A stretch of DNA of 64,000 nucleotides from Nilaparvata lugens (taxonomy: Eukaryota; Arthropoda; Insecta; Hemiptera; Delphacidae): assembly GCF_014356525.2 (NCBI RefSeq), contig NC_052511.1, positions 30,325,981 to 30,389,980 of the forward strand, given 5' to 3'. Below the pieces are notes generated by a model, which did not search any database, was not told the origin of the DNA, and was given only the letters and a program-made list of their open reading frames with translations. Below, piece by piece: positions 12,522-25,542 of the stretch. Positions within the stretch are counted from its first letter, which is position 1. Each line of letters opens with the position of its first letter. The position numbers and the translations under genes are program-made.

Positions 12522-15500
12522 GTAACCGAGACTTTGTCGGAACACGAAGGTTGCTCACTCCTGGTTGGTGAGTGAACACACTTACCCAAATGCACCACTA
12601 TAATAGAGAATCAAGATTACAATAATTTATTGCCAGATATTGGTAAAGTTTTAGAATCCAATCCAAATATCAGAAATGGAGATCTCAACTGGAAGTACAA
12701 AAGTATTTTAATAGATAAAACCAATGGTAAATTATATTATTTGACCATAACCAGATTGTTTGGAAATTATAAAATGAGTAAGATGATAAATTTTCATTGT
12801 GAATAGCTCTTTCATATCATAGTTATTGAATACCAATAATCAACCCGCACACTTTCAGGAAAGATCTATCAAGTCTTGGAATTGATGTTTTGAGAAGAAT
12901 GTTATTTCATCCCTTTGATAGGAGTTTATTCTAGTGATTGAATTCCAATTATTGAGAAGTTTTGAGAAACCACCGAATAAATCTATGCTTGAGAGGAATT
13001 GGAACTTATCCCTCTAATATGAATTTTTCTACAAAATGTTAATCTATTTGAGAGGAGAATCGTTTGAACAAATAATCAACTTTATTGCCAAAAATACAGC
13101 CAATCATCAATTGAAATAATGAGGACTCCACAATCCTTATGATACCTTATGATATTATTCATAAATCATAGAAGTCTTAGAAAACACACAGCAGGTGATG
13201 ACATGAAATTCATTTATATTCAAACTGTTGCAAAAAAAAATAAAATAAACAATAAGATATTCCTCGTTGCGGTATTTGAAACATTTGAGTGAATCCCATT
13301 ACCAACACGCTTCAGTGAAAAGGGTATGTGCTACCTATAAATTATATATTCTGTATCTGATATACATGAATGGAATATAATGTGCATATATAGAGATAGA
13401 AACGTCGGCGAGAATAGTGGAGAGAGGTACATAATAGAAAGTCATGTATGATGGTAGTGTCAATAGATGTATCCTTCTTATCGCTCCGGTGACAATGGAT
13501 GGGCAAGGGGGTCACATAGGGTTGTCGAGGGTTGAGGGATGATGTGATGAGATGACGATGGCTGGAAAACGGCGAAAGGGGGTAAATTTCCGAGCAATTT
13601 GCGATGTACCGGTCTCTATGCTCCTACTTACTACTCTCTGGCTGAGTTCGACCCTGATTCGAGACTTGTAACCCCCCTTCTCTTGATAGATAAGGGGCTT
13701 GATTGAGGTCTTCCGTCTTTATGTCGCTGTTGAAAAAAAGCATAAAGACCGTGGGTCGCCTCTACGGGAAATTTGAAGCCCAGAGTGCTGGCAGAAATAC
13801 TAAGTAGAAGGCCAGGTAGGAGACATAGATAACCCATGTGCGGTTCACTGATTGCGTTTTAATAAGGTATCGATTTGAAGGTGACTCGTTTTGTGAATGG
13901 ATAATGATAATAGTTCACTGTTTCCCACATATGTTCTTTGGGGATGAGATGATAGAAATGTTTTAAAATTTATTTTTATAGATCCAGTTCTCTTGTTTTA
14001 TATACTATTTTGGGTCTATGTATACTCCACTGAGAAGATGATGTAGTTATTCACTAATTGGATGATGACTAGTCGACTTACTAGTTTTTTCATTATTTTA
14101 GTTTCTTAATGACTATAAAATGATTTTCAAGAAGAATTTAGATTGAAGAATGACTCTTTCGCAAACTCACAAATTATCCACACATGCAAAATTCAAAGTC
14201 AAGTTCTTCTCCAATTGCAAAAAATCTAAGCCTTCATAGGAAATCCCTATGGAAGTTTGTTTGAAAGTAAATGAAATGAAACTCCAGGTAGAGATTACCC
14301 GATGTGTCCAAGAGCTCAAAGTAAGTTTACAGAATAGCTTTACAAATCGGTTACAATTTGATATTGAAGTTTCACAGAAAGAGAAAGCTTATCCGAAAGT
14401 CTCATCCCGATTCTACTTGATTGAATTTAACTATTCACCTCGAGTTCTACAATCTTGGTCATGATTTTCAGAGACTTTATCACTACATCATTATTTGTGA
14501 AGGAAAACTTATCTCTGGCCGTGAATCACTAGTTGATTTGTCAAATTCTTAGTATTTAGATATGAACACTACAGATTCATGATTGAAACTAAATACAAAG
14601 TGAAACCCATTGAATGTATTCTAGTTATCTAGTGTAATACCATAAAGGTATCAATTGTATAGATTGGAGGAAGCTGGTGTAAACGATTCTGATCATCTCT
14701 GAACTCTGTATTAATTCATAGAGAAATGTGTTCCAAACGAAGGTCACGGTAGAAAACATGTTAGTAGGGAAAAAATGTATTGATATATCCTTGGTGTTAG
14801 TCTGCTGAATACGACATATAAGAAACGACTTTTTATAAGAAACGCCTTACAGCAATGCAGTGAGGACTGTGAGGCCTGAATCGTCTTAGCCGGTTATTAA
14901 GCTCACTCCTGACTATAGTATGTATTTAAATTGAGGCTCTAAGCCCCAAGGATAAACCAGCCCTTATTGCAACGATTTAAGTCGCTTAACGTGACTCATC
15001 CCTCCTGGAAAGCCTCTTGCCACATTTTAACTCCCCATTACATAGAAATGGCATCATCACATATTCCATGCTCTTCTAATGCATGAATCTCATTACGTAG
15101 GTACAAGGGATATCGTACCTCTTGGTTACAGCTGGCGAACGAAATGGAAGTTCATGGGAGGAATGATAGCAAAAAATAATGTGTTTGCTGTGAGCTGTTC
15201 AAATTAATTTTGTTAGAAAAATAGTGTCAAACTACAGAAAAATGTAGAGTTATTTGGATAAGTTATTACTAGTTTGTTAACGAATCCACTGCACTATTGA
15301 TGTAATAGAATGAGTAAAATATTCATGATGTCCCCAATATATTGATATCTAAAAAATTATTATTGGGTCTCTTAATTTTTTCAAACACTAAATTTAAACA
15401 CCCGCCCCCCTGGATGACTAAACTTTAGAAATGAACATAGACCCACTCCATCTTGAGTCAATGAGTAGATGGAAAGATGACAGTATGATGAGAGATGATG

Positions 15501-17156
15501 AGTATGCTTTGTCTAGTGTTATTAAAAATATGTTGAGATATTAATCAACGAGAAATTTATTGTCTTCATCATATAGCTAGTCTCTCTTGTGTCATTTGTT
15601 TTGCTGATATATATCTGAGTTTTCATCTTTTCAGCTACCAGCTACCATTAAATCAAGCAAGGGATATCAATTAATCAAAATCTTGAGCTGATACATCGAG
15701 GTTGAAACTAAAAAAAAGTTTCATTTCTCAACAGGTGTGAGTTATCAGTTTAAATTTGGAATATACGGGATTAAATAAACTTGATTGGGGAAACTCATCC
15801 ATTGTCTTTCAGCAATCTTCTTAAACTAGAAATAAATTCTATCCAAAATGATAGTTCAAGGTCCAATAGAAAAGTATGAAGGATAATGTAAGAATGTAAA
15901 TGAGGATACAGTTTACTATTTATTCACGTTATTACTAGAACTATCCATGCATTTCCAGGGAGAGAAAGTAAATGGTGCGAAAAATTAAAAACTCGAAAGC
16001 GCGGAATAATGGAACAACATTTTAGCTGTAGTTATCGATGGGTATTTGCGCGTAGTTGATTGGAAAAAAAGAATAGGAGGAGAAGCGGAGACACGTCAGG
16101 TGGAAGACAACAAGCTGTGTATGACGTCGATCGGAATTCATTAAAATTTGAAAACAAAATTGAAAAACTCTCCTGTTTTACGAGTAAGGATCATAAATGC
16201 GAGCGAACGAGTGAATGGGGATTATCGGCGGTATTATATGTGTCTCGTGCAACGATTGAATCGTTGTGTTAAGATAGGATGGGTGGGTGGTGGTGGTGGT
16301 TTGGGTTAACGGAAGGCATTCCAAGCCTTTACAGGCTAAACAGTGGCTCATCATTCTATACAGGTGCGCTCTCTGTTATATGCGGTTAGACATTGAAAGA
16401 GTGCTGCTATTTGGAGCATGGCCCTCCAGAGCGGCCCGACTCATGGAACCGACGACTGGATATTCAATACGCAGCAGGTAACAATCAACTGCCGGCTATC
16501 GATTTTGTTCAGTGAAAGAGAAGCAGCCCTTCGTTCCGAGATTGGAATTATCGTGGGTTATAAAGGATTTTGCAGATTTAAAGGAGTGGGGTGATGGGCC
16601 TTTGCCTCCTCATATAACCCTAAATTCGAGTTTAAGTTGGTGCTTTGTGGGTTAGCTCACGTGGTGCCACCTCACTCACGTCGAGTGAGCAGCCTTATTT
16701 GCTTGAGCTCGCCTAGAACGCTCGACGAATTGTGATGAGGCCCTCATTCACAGCACTCGGCTGTGCAGTTGTCGAACCGTCAATCGTATTTCTCCACACT
16801 GAGGAGTATGAACGCTTCTTGGAATCGTATGTAGTACAATCGAATAGTTATTCCTTAAAAGTCATAAAATGATTATTTAGCAGTAATATTATTCGTCTAT
16901 GGTAATATTTTGATTATCGAGAGAGGACTTTATTCTCTCCATAAAAATAATAATGAATGAGCAGTTATTATGAGACAGTAGAAAAAAGTTATGGAAATCT
17001 TTGTAAAAACCCAGAATGGAGTAGCATGCTGATGTTGAATGATCAAAAATGGGATGATAGTCTGGAATCAGGCATACTTCCAGAGTAGTTACTAACTACT
17101 GCATTATTGTCAATTTCTTTCCAAAATACGGTCTCATTCACTCTAGGACATGGCTT
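12522..17156. other. No gene seen
   Basis: Mostly AT-rich. Two less AT-rich patches, about 13430-13860 and 16030-16800, contain frames without recognisable domains. The second patch has a GGT/GGTGGTGG run near 16285-16300. The minus-strand frame at 13631-13837 starts with a hydrophobic signal-peptide-like segment (MGYLCLLPGLLLSI), but nothing else supports it. No tRNA-like B box with matching acceptor stem was found. Confidence 0.45.
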
Positions 17157-17244
17157 CACACTCTTTTCTATGTATTTCACACGACATGTAGTCCAATAAC
17201 ATTATTTGACTTCATGTCGTGTGAAATACATTGAGAAAAGTGTG
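17157..17244. repeat. 32-bp inverted repeat (hairpin)
   Basis: Arms 17157-17188 and 17213-17244 are inverted copies built around GTATTTCACACGACATG, with a few mismatches in the outer third and a 24-base loop. The DNA could extrude a cruciform, and a transcript would form a stable hairpin. It could be the core of a small fold-back element, since no coding capacity or target duplication is visible. Overlapping frames at 17206-17433 are not supported. Confidence 0.7.
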
Positions 17245-17496
17245 TTAATACATCGCAGCTCGGAATGGTTAGAGAAACCATCACAAACAATTTTGTTCAA
17301 GATATATCCAAGACAAAATAAGCCACTTTTCAATTTCCATAACGGCAAGGGAAGTTGTGTGAGTGTGCAACACCAGATTTTTTCTATTTATTTGAAGAAG
17401 CTAATAAATGCTATTTTTTGGCAGTTCACATAGACTAGAGGGACAGACTTTATCCGCCGAGACATGATGTCAGCTGAATAATACACAACACTAACA

Positions 17497-18704
17497 TTGA
17501 GGGCTGGTTTCCGAGCTCGGGATCTATAAGTTCTGGACTTACAGAGTCCAGGACTGAAATAAGCTCTCGGGTCTAAATCGACTTTCTGAGTCAGGGTTCT
17601 ATCTTCTAAACTCCGGGGTCTATTGAGTTCTCGACTTATTTGAGTCCAGGACTTAAATGTAATAAACATGAGGGAAATTTACAATATTTTGCTATTGTAT
17701 TGTTGGCATCATAGAAAAACGAAAACAGCTGATTGCAGCGGGATAATTCAAACTATTTGAATAATCATGCATGCCCTACAAACTATTTTGTGGAAATACG
17801 TTTTGATTTCTTTGTAGGCCTACTACCTTTGTAACCTAACCTTTTAAAAGATGAATGAATAAACATTTCATTCTACGTTATGCTATTATTGATAATTGAT
17901 CCTAACCAGTGATTTTGGAATAAAAAATTCATTAGGCTATTGAGTTTGAAAACGTATTTGTTTTGGAAAAAACTTGAATAATAATTCATTATTGTTACAA
18001 TATTAATATGTTGAATATTATATTGATTAATAACGTTCATATTGGAATATAAATTCCAAGGCAAGGCTTGTATTATTTTTCATAAACATTTTTAGGTTAT
18101 GTCACATTCGTAAAATTTTAAACGTTAAAATGATGGTCATTAATAGCAGACACACCTTGGAATAGAATAACTGCCATCAAGAATGGTACAAATAGAGCAA
18201 AAAGCAAGGTTAGTTTTTCATGCATAATATTCTTATACAATTTTATTGCAAAATAAACTTGCAAACTATAAATTATTATGAATATAGATGGACTAATCCA
18301 AATAATTTAGGTATTCTATGACATCTATTTCACTTTTTATCTACTCCAAAACAATAACTGAATTGTGTTTTTCTCATTAATGTCTAGAACTTAAATTTGA
18401 ACCCTACCCCAGTCGAGGGTTTAAAATTACGCTGTTTTAAGCTCCTGACTTAACGATTTTTGATAATTCCTCGACTCGGAAAGAGGCGAGAATCTAACTC
18501 AAGTCCTGGACTTATAAGTCCTTTCACTCAGAAAGCGAAATTATAAACTCCAGGGTCTAACGTGATCTCTAAACTCCAGAGTCTATTTAAGTCCATAACT
18601 ACGTTAACGCCCTGGCTCGGAAAGCCAATTTCCTGACTCCAGAGTTTGAAACCAATTAAAGTCTAAAACTTAGCTAAATCCTTAGCTCGGAAACCGGCCC
18701 TTAA
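17497..18704. mobile_element. 1,200-bp TIR element at a TTAA-like target (piggyBac-type?)
   Basis: The left end GGGCTGGTTTCCGAGCTCGG starts at 17501. The right end, on the opposite strand, is GGGCCGGTTTCCGAGCTAAG and ends at 18700. The flanks are TTGA (17497-17500) and TTAA (18701-18704), consistent with a TTAA target duplication with one substitution. The terminal 200-300 bp on both sides are packed with direct and inverted copies of short motifs such as TCCAGGACTTA, AACTCCAGGGTCT and GAGCTCGG. The middle is AT-rich and has no transposase. TTAA duplication is diagnostic of the piggyBac superfamily in insects, so it is probably a non-autonomous relative. The dense subterminal repeats would also fit hAT-like MITEs. 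Confidence 0.7.
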
Positions 18705-20219
18705 AGTTCTATAATAACTCCCTTCCGTTAACGCCTGTCTGTAAGATACACGTAATATTAATACCACTTGTTGCTATGACAATTTTTTTCCATATCATAT
18801 GGAATACCAATTCAAACGTGAACTGAGTTCGTTTACATTTCAAACAGGTGACATCAGATACTTTTGAATGAGTAAACTGCGTGAGGTCTACTGATCACAG
18901 AAAAGTACAACTTCATTTCTCCAAATGTTAAGGTGGTCATGTGATATATGATTTCGATACAGAATTTCAAAGGAAAATTAATGGCGAAACCCGCAAATCG
19001 ATACGAACAAAGTACAATTATAATACACAATGTAGAATCAATGAATAAATTTCAAGAAGACTGGATATTGGTCTAAAGCCCTATGATTGATCGGGAAGGA
19101 ATGTCTATTCTTATCATAGGATTTCACAAAACATAGGATTTGAAGAATTTGAAATTAATTACTAGCTTCATTCTATGAGAATCAATATTACATCCAAGTC
19201 TCTACATTGCTTGCGAAATCTGCAGGGAGCTATCTGTTAGCAAACTCTATTCATATAATTAATTGTTAAATAGAGAATCGATAACCAAGAATTATAATAG
19301 CTTTAGAGATTTCTTGACCTTTTCAGTTCACCCTTTCAAATTCGATCACTAATCATTTGGAAACGTGTACAATCAGAGAAGCGATTGAAATCAGCACCCC
19401 ACTTTCGAACACAGAAGTTGTGAAAACGCCACCAAGACCAAGTTGCGTAAATCATCCGCTTGTAAATTTGGACGATTAGCGGCTCACTCTCCTGTTGTTT
19501 CTAAGTTAACATTATTATTGCGCTTGGCATCTCTCACTTCCGCAGCAACAAAGATGCTTCTGGCAAAGTCAGAACCTGCAAGATGCATGCGACGCAGAAT
19601 GAACTTCCTTCTAGAAGATTAGATAACAATAAACGTCCGGCGTCAACTCTAGCTGCTAATTGTATTTTTCCAGCCAACGCATTCCAGGATTTGTTCTTAG
19701 TGTTGGAGAACTAATTCTTGGATTCGTGCAACACAAGACATGAATTCTGTGCCCCAGCACAGGAAGCAATTCTTCATCGCGCCTGGCCTACGCGCTGCTC
19801 GCTTCCTGAACACCGTCTTTTGTCATACACTATTTTTTGCAGAGTTGGACCATAATGCGTTCAGTGAGAAACACAAAATTTGCTGAACTATCTGACTGTG
19901 TTCGGCCTACTTGATCATTGGATGAACAGCTATGTCAGCCTACCAACTGGTTACCAGATTCCGAAAATTGAATCAGCAGAGGTATTTTCAGTATTTCCTC
20001 ACATGTAAGTTCGAAATGAGATGGTAGAGCTCTTCACGGAAATAGAAGAAACTTAATAGCCTGATGAACAAGTTTCCAATTCAAATTTAGTTCGGGATAG
20101 ACTAAATATTGTGATAACAGAGAAAAATGTGATACTTGATTCACTATTTTTCTCATTGTGTATGATTCATGATTTGAAGAGGACAGTTTCGTATGATGAG
20201 TAGGAACATGATGAGGGTA
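18705..20219. other. No gene seen
   Basis: AT-rich, with a less AT-rich patch at 19440-19820 that has no long frame. The sequence TGCGTGAGGTCTACTGATCAC at about 18879-18899 closely matches one at 50731-50751, so a small dispersed repeat end is present here. Confidence 0.45.
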
Positions 20220-20850
20220 TTTTTGTTTTCTCTCTTTCTGTTGACGTGTGTCTCTTCTCTCAGTGATGCTTCACGTATATGGTCATACCTAGATATTTGG
20301 TTTCGTTAGCATATTATGTTAAAATTTGGTGTTGGTTATTGTCATGGGCATAGCCTTGGCATGTGCAAAACTATATGAATCGACTTCATTCACTTCAATT
20401 CCCCACTTTCCAGTCAAATCTTGGATTTTGTTGATGGATCTGTGTAGTTTCTCTGTTGCAATATAACTGTCTACTGCTAATATGGCTGTATTGCCCGCAA
20501 ACGATGTAGTATTTTCATCAAGGCTGAGAATATCGCTAGTATGGAGTAGGTAGAGAACTAGACCTAAACAGTCACTATTCGAACTCCTGCTGTTATTCTC
20601 TTTAAATCAGAATATAAATCTTGATGCGTGTCTCTGAAATATATGACAGTAAGATAGGATTACAATATAATATGTGAATTGCTATCGTATCACTATGTCC
20701 AGCTTGAAAGAAGAATTTCATGCCATACCTCATCAACAGCTTGACGTTTGTCAAAGGAAGCTGCTGAACAAACTCTCTTTCCTTCTAAGAAATTCCCTAT
20801 TACATCTAAATAGTGTAGTTATGCAAAAATGTTGATTGTTCTCATCCATC
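20220..20850 (-). pseudogene. Decayed Jockey-type LINE reverse transcriptase
   Basis: Reading the minus strand with frameshifts gives consecutive blocks of a Jockey-clade RT. Near 20790 is KRVCSAASFD followed by AVDEVWHEILL, corresponding to the A block that normally carries the first catalytic aspartates. AGVRIV at about 20600 and GLVLYLLHTSDI at about 20550 are the conserved [22 protein letters not shown]-type block. TSFAGNTAIL at about 20500 is where FADDTA is expected, so the catalytic ADD is mutated. KLHRSINKIQDL then KWGIEVNE follows at 20440-20380, and ETKYLGMT near 20290 is the YLG block. The block order is exact for a LINE RT, while stops and frameshifts show a dead copy. No 3' tail or target duplication was found. 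It was missed as an open frame because none exceeds 60 codons here. Confidence 0.85.
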
Positions 20851-20937
20851 GATTCTCATTGATTGTTTTCATATGGGGATCAGGCAGTATATTACACGCT
20901 GCCTTCTTCACGAATGCTGTAAGAGTTTCGAATCCGT

Positions 20938-21118
20938 TCACCGTCGATCTGCTATGAATGCCACTGTCATCTTTTCACAAGAAGGTAACAAAAAATCCAA
21001 GAACACCAATTTAAAAAAGCTGGTTAAGTGAACTTCCATCATATTGAAGCTTCTTAAAATCATCTTATGAATATTTAAATTTGTTCGAGTCCGTTCATGG
21101 TTGATTTGCTGTGAATGC
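20938..21118 (+). repeat. Imperfect 42-bp direct duplication
   Basis: TCCGTTCACCGTCGATCTGC at about 20933 and TCCGTTCATGGTTGATTTGC at about 21090 head two related 40-45-bp blocks, each continuing TATGAATGCC or TGTGAATGCG. They are separated by about 155 bp. The origin is unclear. Confidence 0.45.
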
Positions 21119-21397
21119 GGCAGTAACATTCCTCTATGGTGGTGGTTGGATGGGTGAGGGATGAGGGGTTGCTTAAGAGTAGTAGGGGATGTTTCGGTCA
21201 CGTCAAGAAGAGAAGACGCATTTTGGAGACGCAGCTGCTTCTTCTCTCCAGTTGTCGGCCCTCAGTTGGCCAATGGGACTTGGGGCCTGCCTTGGCCGGC
21301 GGCCAATCTCACAATGAGCTGGCCAAGTCAATAATGTTGTAGGCGAGTTGATGTATCAGCTTCCTTCTGCGAAATACATCTTCCATATTGATCATCT

Positions 21398-21479
21398 TGT
21401 GCTGCACGCTTCTATGCTCATTCTACAAGAAGAAATTACTCTCGAATTGAACATGTAACAAAGTGTTTATAGTAAGTGT

Positions 21480-21533
<54 letters not shown>

Positions 21534-21611
21534 TGCTGCACGCTTCCATGCTCATTCTACAAGAAGAAATTACTCTCGAATTGAACATGTAACAAAGTGT
21601 TTATAGTAAGT
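21398..21611 (+). repeat. 80-bp direct duplication split by an (AC)25 microsatellite
   Basis: Units 21398-21477 and 21532-21611 are both 80 bp and differ at one base (CTTCTATG against CTTCCATG). Between them is a pure AC dinucleotide run at 21482-21531, 25 repeats. The near-identity of the copies indicates a recent duplication, perhaps by repair slippage at the microsatellite. The AC run is expected to be polymorphic. Confidence 0.95.
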
Positions 21612-21674
21612 AAAAAATTGTAAAGTAAACTGTGAATGTTATGTTCCAGTATACTGTGTATTGATGACATGATT

Positions 21675-22260
21675 AAACCCAAAAGTCCACGAATCCTAGT
21701 CCATTCAATTGAAATTAGCATGGAATCTGATCTGCATTACTCAATAAATATTGTCGCTCCTCAATAGTATTTAAATCACTCAATAGAATAAATAAAACCC
21801 AAAAGTCCACGAATCCTAGTCCATTCAATTGAAATTAGCATGGAATCTGATCTGCATTACTCAATAAATATTGTCACTTCTCAATAGATTTTAAATCACT
21901 CAATAGAATAAATAAAACCCAAAAATCCACGAATCCTAGTCCATTCAATTGAATTAGCATGGAATCTGATCTGCATTACTCAATAAATATTGTCGCTTCT
22001 CAATAGATTTTAAATCACTCAATATAATAAATAGAACCCAAAAGTCCACGAATCCTAGTCCATTCAATTGAAATTAGCATGGAATCTGATCTGCATTACT
22101 CAATAAATATTGTGGCTTCTCAATAGATTTTAAATCACTCAATAGAATAAATAGAACCCAAAATTCCACGAATCCTAGTCCATTCAATTGAAATCAGCAT
22201 GGAATCTGATCTGCGTTACTAAAAATAAATATTGTTGCTTTTAGATAGATTTTATGCATG
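21675..22260 (+). repeat. Five tandem copies of a 120-bp satellite-like unit
   Basis: Units begin at about 21675, 21795, 21915, 22034 and 22154. The shared core opens with CCACGAATCCTAGTCCATTC, continues GGAATCTGATCTGCATTACT and ends TTTAAATCACTCAATAGAAT. Periods are 120, 120, 119 and 120 bp. The third unit has a 1-bp deletion. The fifth has diverged most towards its right end, where it carries an insertion (CTAAAAATAAAT) and fades out. Units differ by a few substitutions each. No frame runs through the array. It could be a minisatellite or a small seed of a dispersed satellite family. Confidence 0.95.
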
Positions 22261-25200
22261 ATCTTGACAGATTATGATAATACCTCGAATATCTGTATGC
22301 AATTTTCAATTGTTTATTTATGAAATTGAACAAAACTTTTAGATGACCGAGCACACGATTGAAGACAATATTTGATTGTAGATCATGAAAATAATTTCTC
22401 TGTTGCTTTACTACTGAATAAATATGGAATAGTGGAATATTCCAGGAGAGAATTTATTGTAATATTGGTATCAACAATAAATGACGGTGAATTGTTATAA
22501 ATTTTCTGCCAGTTTTGAGATCATTGATTATTATCTTTATAATCTTATATTGATTGGAGAATATTCGTTGGCAAGCAGTTCTTGGATAGCTTTATTCGTA
22601 GTTGTTATTACTACATGGTAAATCAGTGTTCAATGAGACAATATGGCATGTGTAATGCGAGGATACTTAATGCGAAGATACTAATTAATGCTTGTTGTTA
22701 GTGTAATAGTAGGAGTTTTGAGGAAATCTCATTAATTCAGACTTTTTGATTATTCCTGATTACTGCGAGCTAGATGACGAGCTAGAATGTACAGACTATC
22801 CATGAATGTTAAAAACCTGAGAATATGCATTGAACTCCCTATGATATGTAATGCAGATTAAAAAAAACTGTAATTTCTCCATGAAAGTTGAGAACAATAT
22901 TGATAATGTATACATATTAATGTTAAAAGCTCGTAAAGTGCTCTCAAGCATTGAGGGTGAAGAAATTCGAGACATCACAGATATTACAAGTTGGATTCAA
23001 CATCTGTTCAAAAATGTTACCTACCTTCCATATGAGAAATGACGCCATCTTCCATCCACTGATTGGGAAGTTTTCTGATGACTGGGAGACAGGTGGCTGC
23101 CAACTGTTACAAAGTGCAGTAAATAGTTTCAGTGAAGTGAGACTCACCGACATGTACAGTACGGTAGCAGAACCAAGAATAGTGCTAGATGGAACATTTC
23201 GGTTTAGCACTTCATAAGTACGGTGGACTGTAACCACAAGATTGGTCAGAAGGCTGGATCGACATTGGTTTCTCTTATTCTGTCGTTTGAGCTTTATACC
23301 TTCATACAGCGCACATACCCTTTACGTGTGGTCATTCATCTTGCCTTTTGCCAAGCTTGTACATTCGTTCCCTACAACTACAACACAAACACGAACGTAC
23401 ACGAGCACTAAGCGCGGAAGGAAGTCATCTGGCGAGGCAATCAAAGGTATGGAGCTCAAGGCGAGAGAGAAAAAGAGTGAGTCCTTTTCCAGTCTGTCAG
23501 CCAATTTTGTCGTCCTCGTTCACAAAAATCGGATATCATGCGTTTTCCTTGTTCAGTTTCCATCGTTCCCTACTTTTATTGTCGAATAAAAATATTGAAG
23601 ATATTTCCTTTGAAAAATTGAAGTGATTTTTGAAGTGATATTTCTTCATAAGAATGCAGTAGAAATATGAATATAATCACATTGAATCATGGAGAGGCTT
23701 AGATAACATTACATTCTATGAATATTCATCAGGAGAGGAATAAGAAAGTTCGCATCTTAAGTGTACCCTGTATAGAATGTCAAATAATATTTTTATTAAA
23801 ATCGCATATATGAAATCTACATTGTCAATAATGCTTTATTTGACGTGTATCACCAATATTGACCGATGAACTAAATAGTCAGGCTATGATTTTCCACTTA
23901 ACAATAATTTCAGCCATATCAAGTTTTTCCGATATTTTATTGCTTCAATGAAATAATATTATGGTTTTATGAGAATGATCAAGTACTCAGAGAAATAAAT
24001 CATGGGATTTGTTGTGAGAACGGGTTACAGTCCTGAAGATCATAACAAATTCAATGACTAAAAAAATCATATTCGACCATTTTCATCATTATTGATCGCT
24101 TGTGCTACAATGACGGCTTCTAAAATGATTTTAACTGCTGAAATTATCAAGAACAAGCTTGAGCTCAAAGTATTCGATTCAATAAAAAACATGATATCAG
24201 GAGTATATAGAAATAAATCTCACTTGGGATTATTAATATTGGCTTGATCTTCTGTGTACATAATATCACAGTCCGAGAGACAGTTTTCAAAACAAAGCAG
24301 TCTTGTTGAATTCCAATGAGAAAAGATACTATGAATATCCTTGATCAGCGTCCAGTGAGAATAAAATTAATGTAAGCCTCGTATAGAATCTACACTTTCT
24401 ATACTCACTGCCTGTGACACAGCAGCACCTCATCTGAAACACCTACACCCCATTTTTCTCAACTGATAATTCCACAGAAATAACTGTGAGATTGTAGTTC
24501 CTAGTTGAATGCATGCAGCCATTGAAACGAGAGAATATGACCACAGCATACTGGGAAAAGTAGGAGGTTATGGAATATGAAACGCGAAGTAGCGCAGAAA
24601 AGCGAAGCGTCTGCCAACAACCAAAACTATTAAAATGCAAATTATTAGACGACCCGAGTCCCACCTCCGACTACATAGTTGCCGATCTATACATATATTG
24701 CCAACTTAGTTTCTAATGACAGTATCTTCCACTACATACTGCACTGTGTGCTTTTCGCTGCAGCTTATGTTACGCCTTCAACGTGGACAGACAATCTTCG
24801 CGAATTCAGTTTTGGTTTTGATAGTGGTCGTTCTAGAAACGGCGTGCTATCTTATGCGGTCTGAAAAGTGATGAACTCTACCCAAACACAAGTTTGTTTC
24901 TGATGAGTAAATACATGAGACACAGGCGGTATTATGAGTAATTAGATTGAACAGTAATATTAGAATAAAATTATTGCTAGTAATATAAAGTGGAAAGAAA
25001 GGTTGAAATTATTGAAAATTCAAAGTGATGTTTGATGGAAGAAGAAGAATATAACGGAATGTTTCAAGAATTTAAAACAAAGAAGATCAAAACTCATAGA
25101 GTGGATGAGGAGATCGAATCTTGTATGATAAAGATTCATGAAAAGTTATGAGAAATAAGTGAATGGCAACTGATGTGGTGGATGTCATCCAATAAAGAGT

Positions 25201-25542
25201 TATATAGATTTCTCAATAGATAGCTCATATGAATTGTTGTAGATGAAATATTGAGCGACTGAGATGAGACATACAATAATAGATATGTTTACTTGATATT
25301 CAAACGTTATGTCTCAATATTCAAACTTACAACATAATTTTATTATGAAGCTTATGTAGGCAGTATGCACTGTAGATAATAACTACCAAACTGAAGCACT
25401 GCAGTATGCAGTGTGAATTATTATTATGAACAAAAAAACGTATCATTGATAAGCGAAACTGTTTACCAGTTTACCAAAATTAATTTCCATCTGTGAATGT
25501 TTGAAAGACCTTCCATCATTCTTGTTGTTAGGAATTAAATAA
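22261..25542. other. No gene seen
   Basis: AT-rich. A patch at 22940-23590 contains several overlapping 60-115-codon frames on both strands with no domain, most likely chance. No RNA gene is recognised. Confidence 0.45.

Noticed and set aside
13631..13837. 68-codon frame with a signal-peptide-like start
   Set aside because: No cysteine pattern, splice signals or domain support it; the rest of the peptide is unremarkable.
16285..16481. Frame starting in a GGTGGTGG run
   Set aside because: The start lies in a simple repeat and no domain follows.
21480..22260. CRISPR-like repeat array
   Set aside because: Units are 120 bp and contiguous with no unique spacers, in a eukaryotic context; it is a minisatellite.
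22944..23626. Cluster of overlapping frames of 60-115 codons on both strands
   Set aside because: Mutually overlapping on opposite strands, no domain; consistent with a patch of slightly lower AT content.
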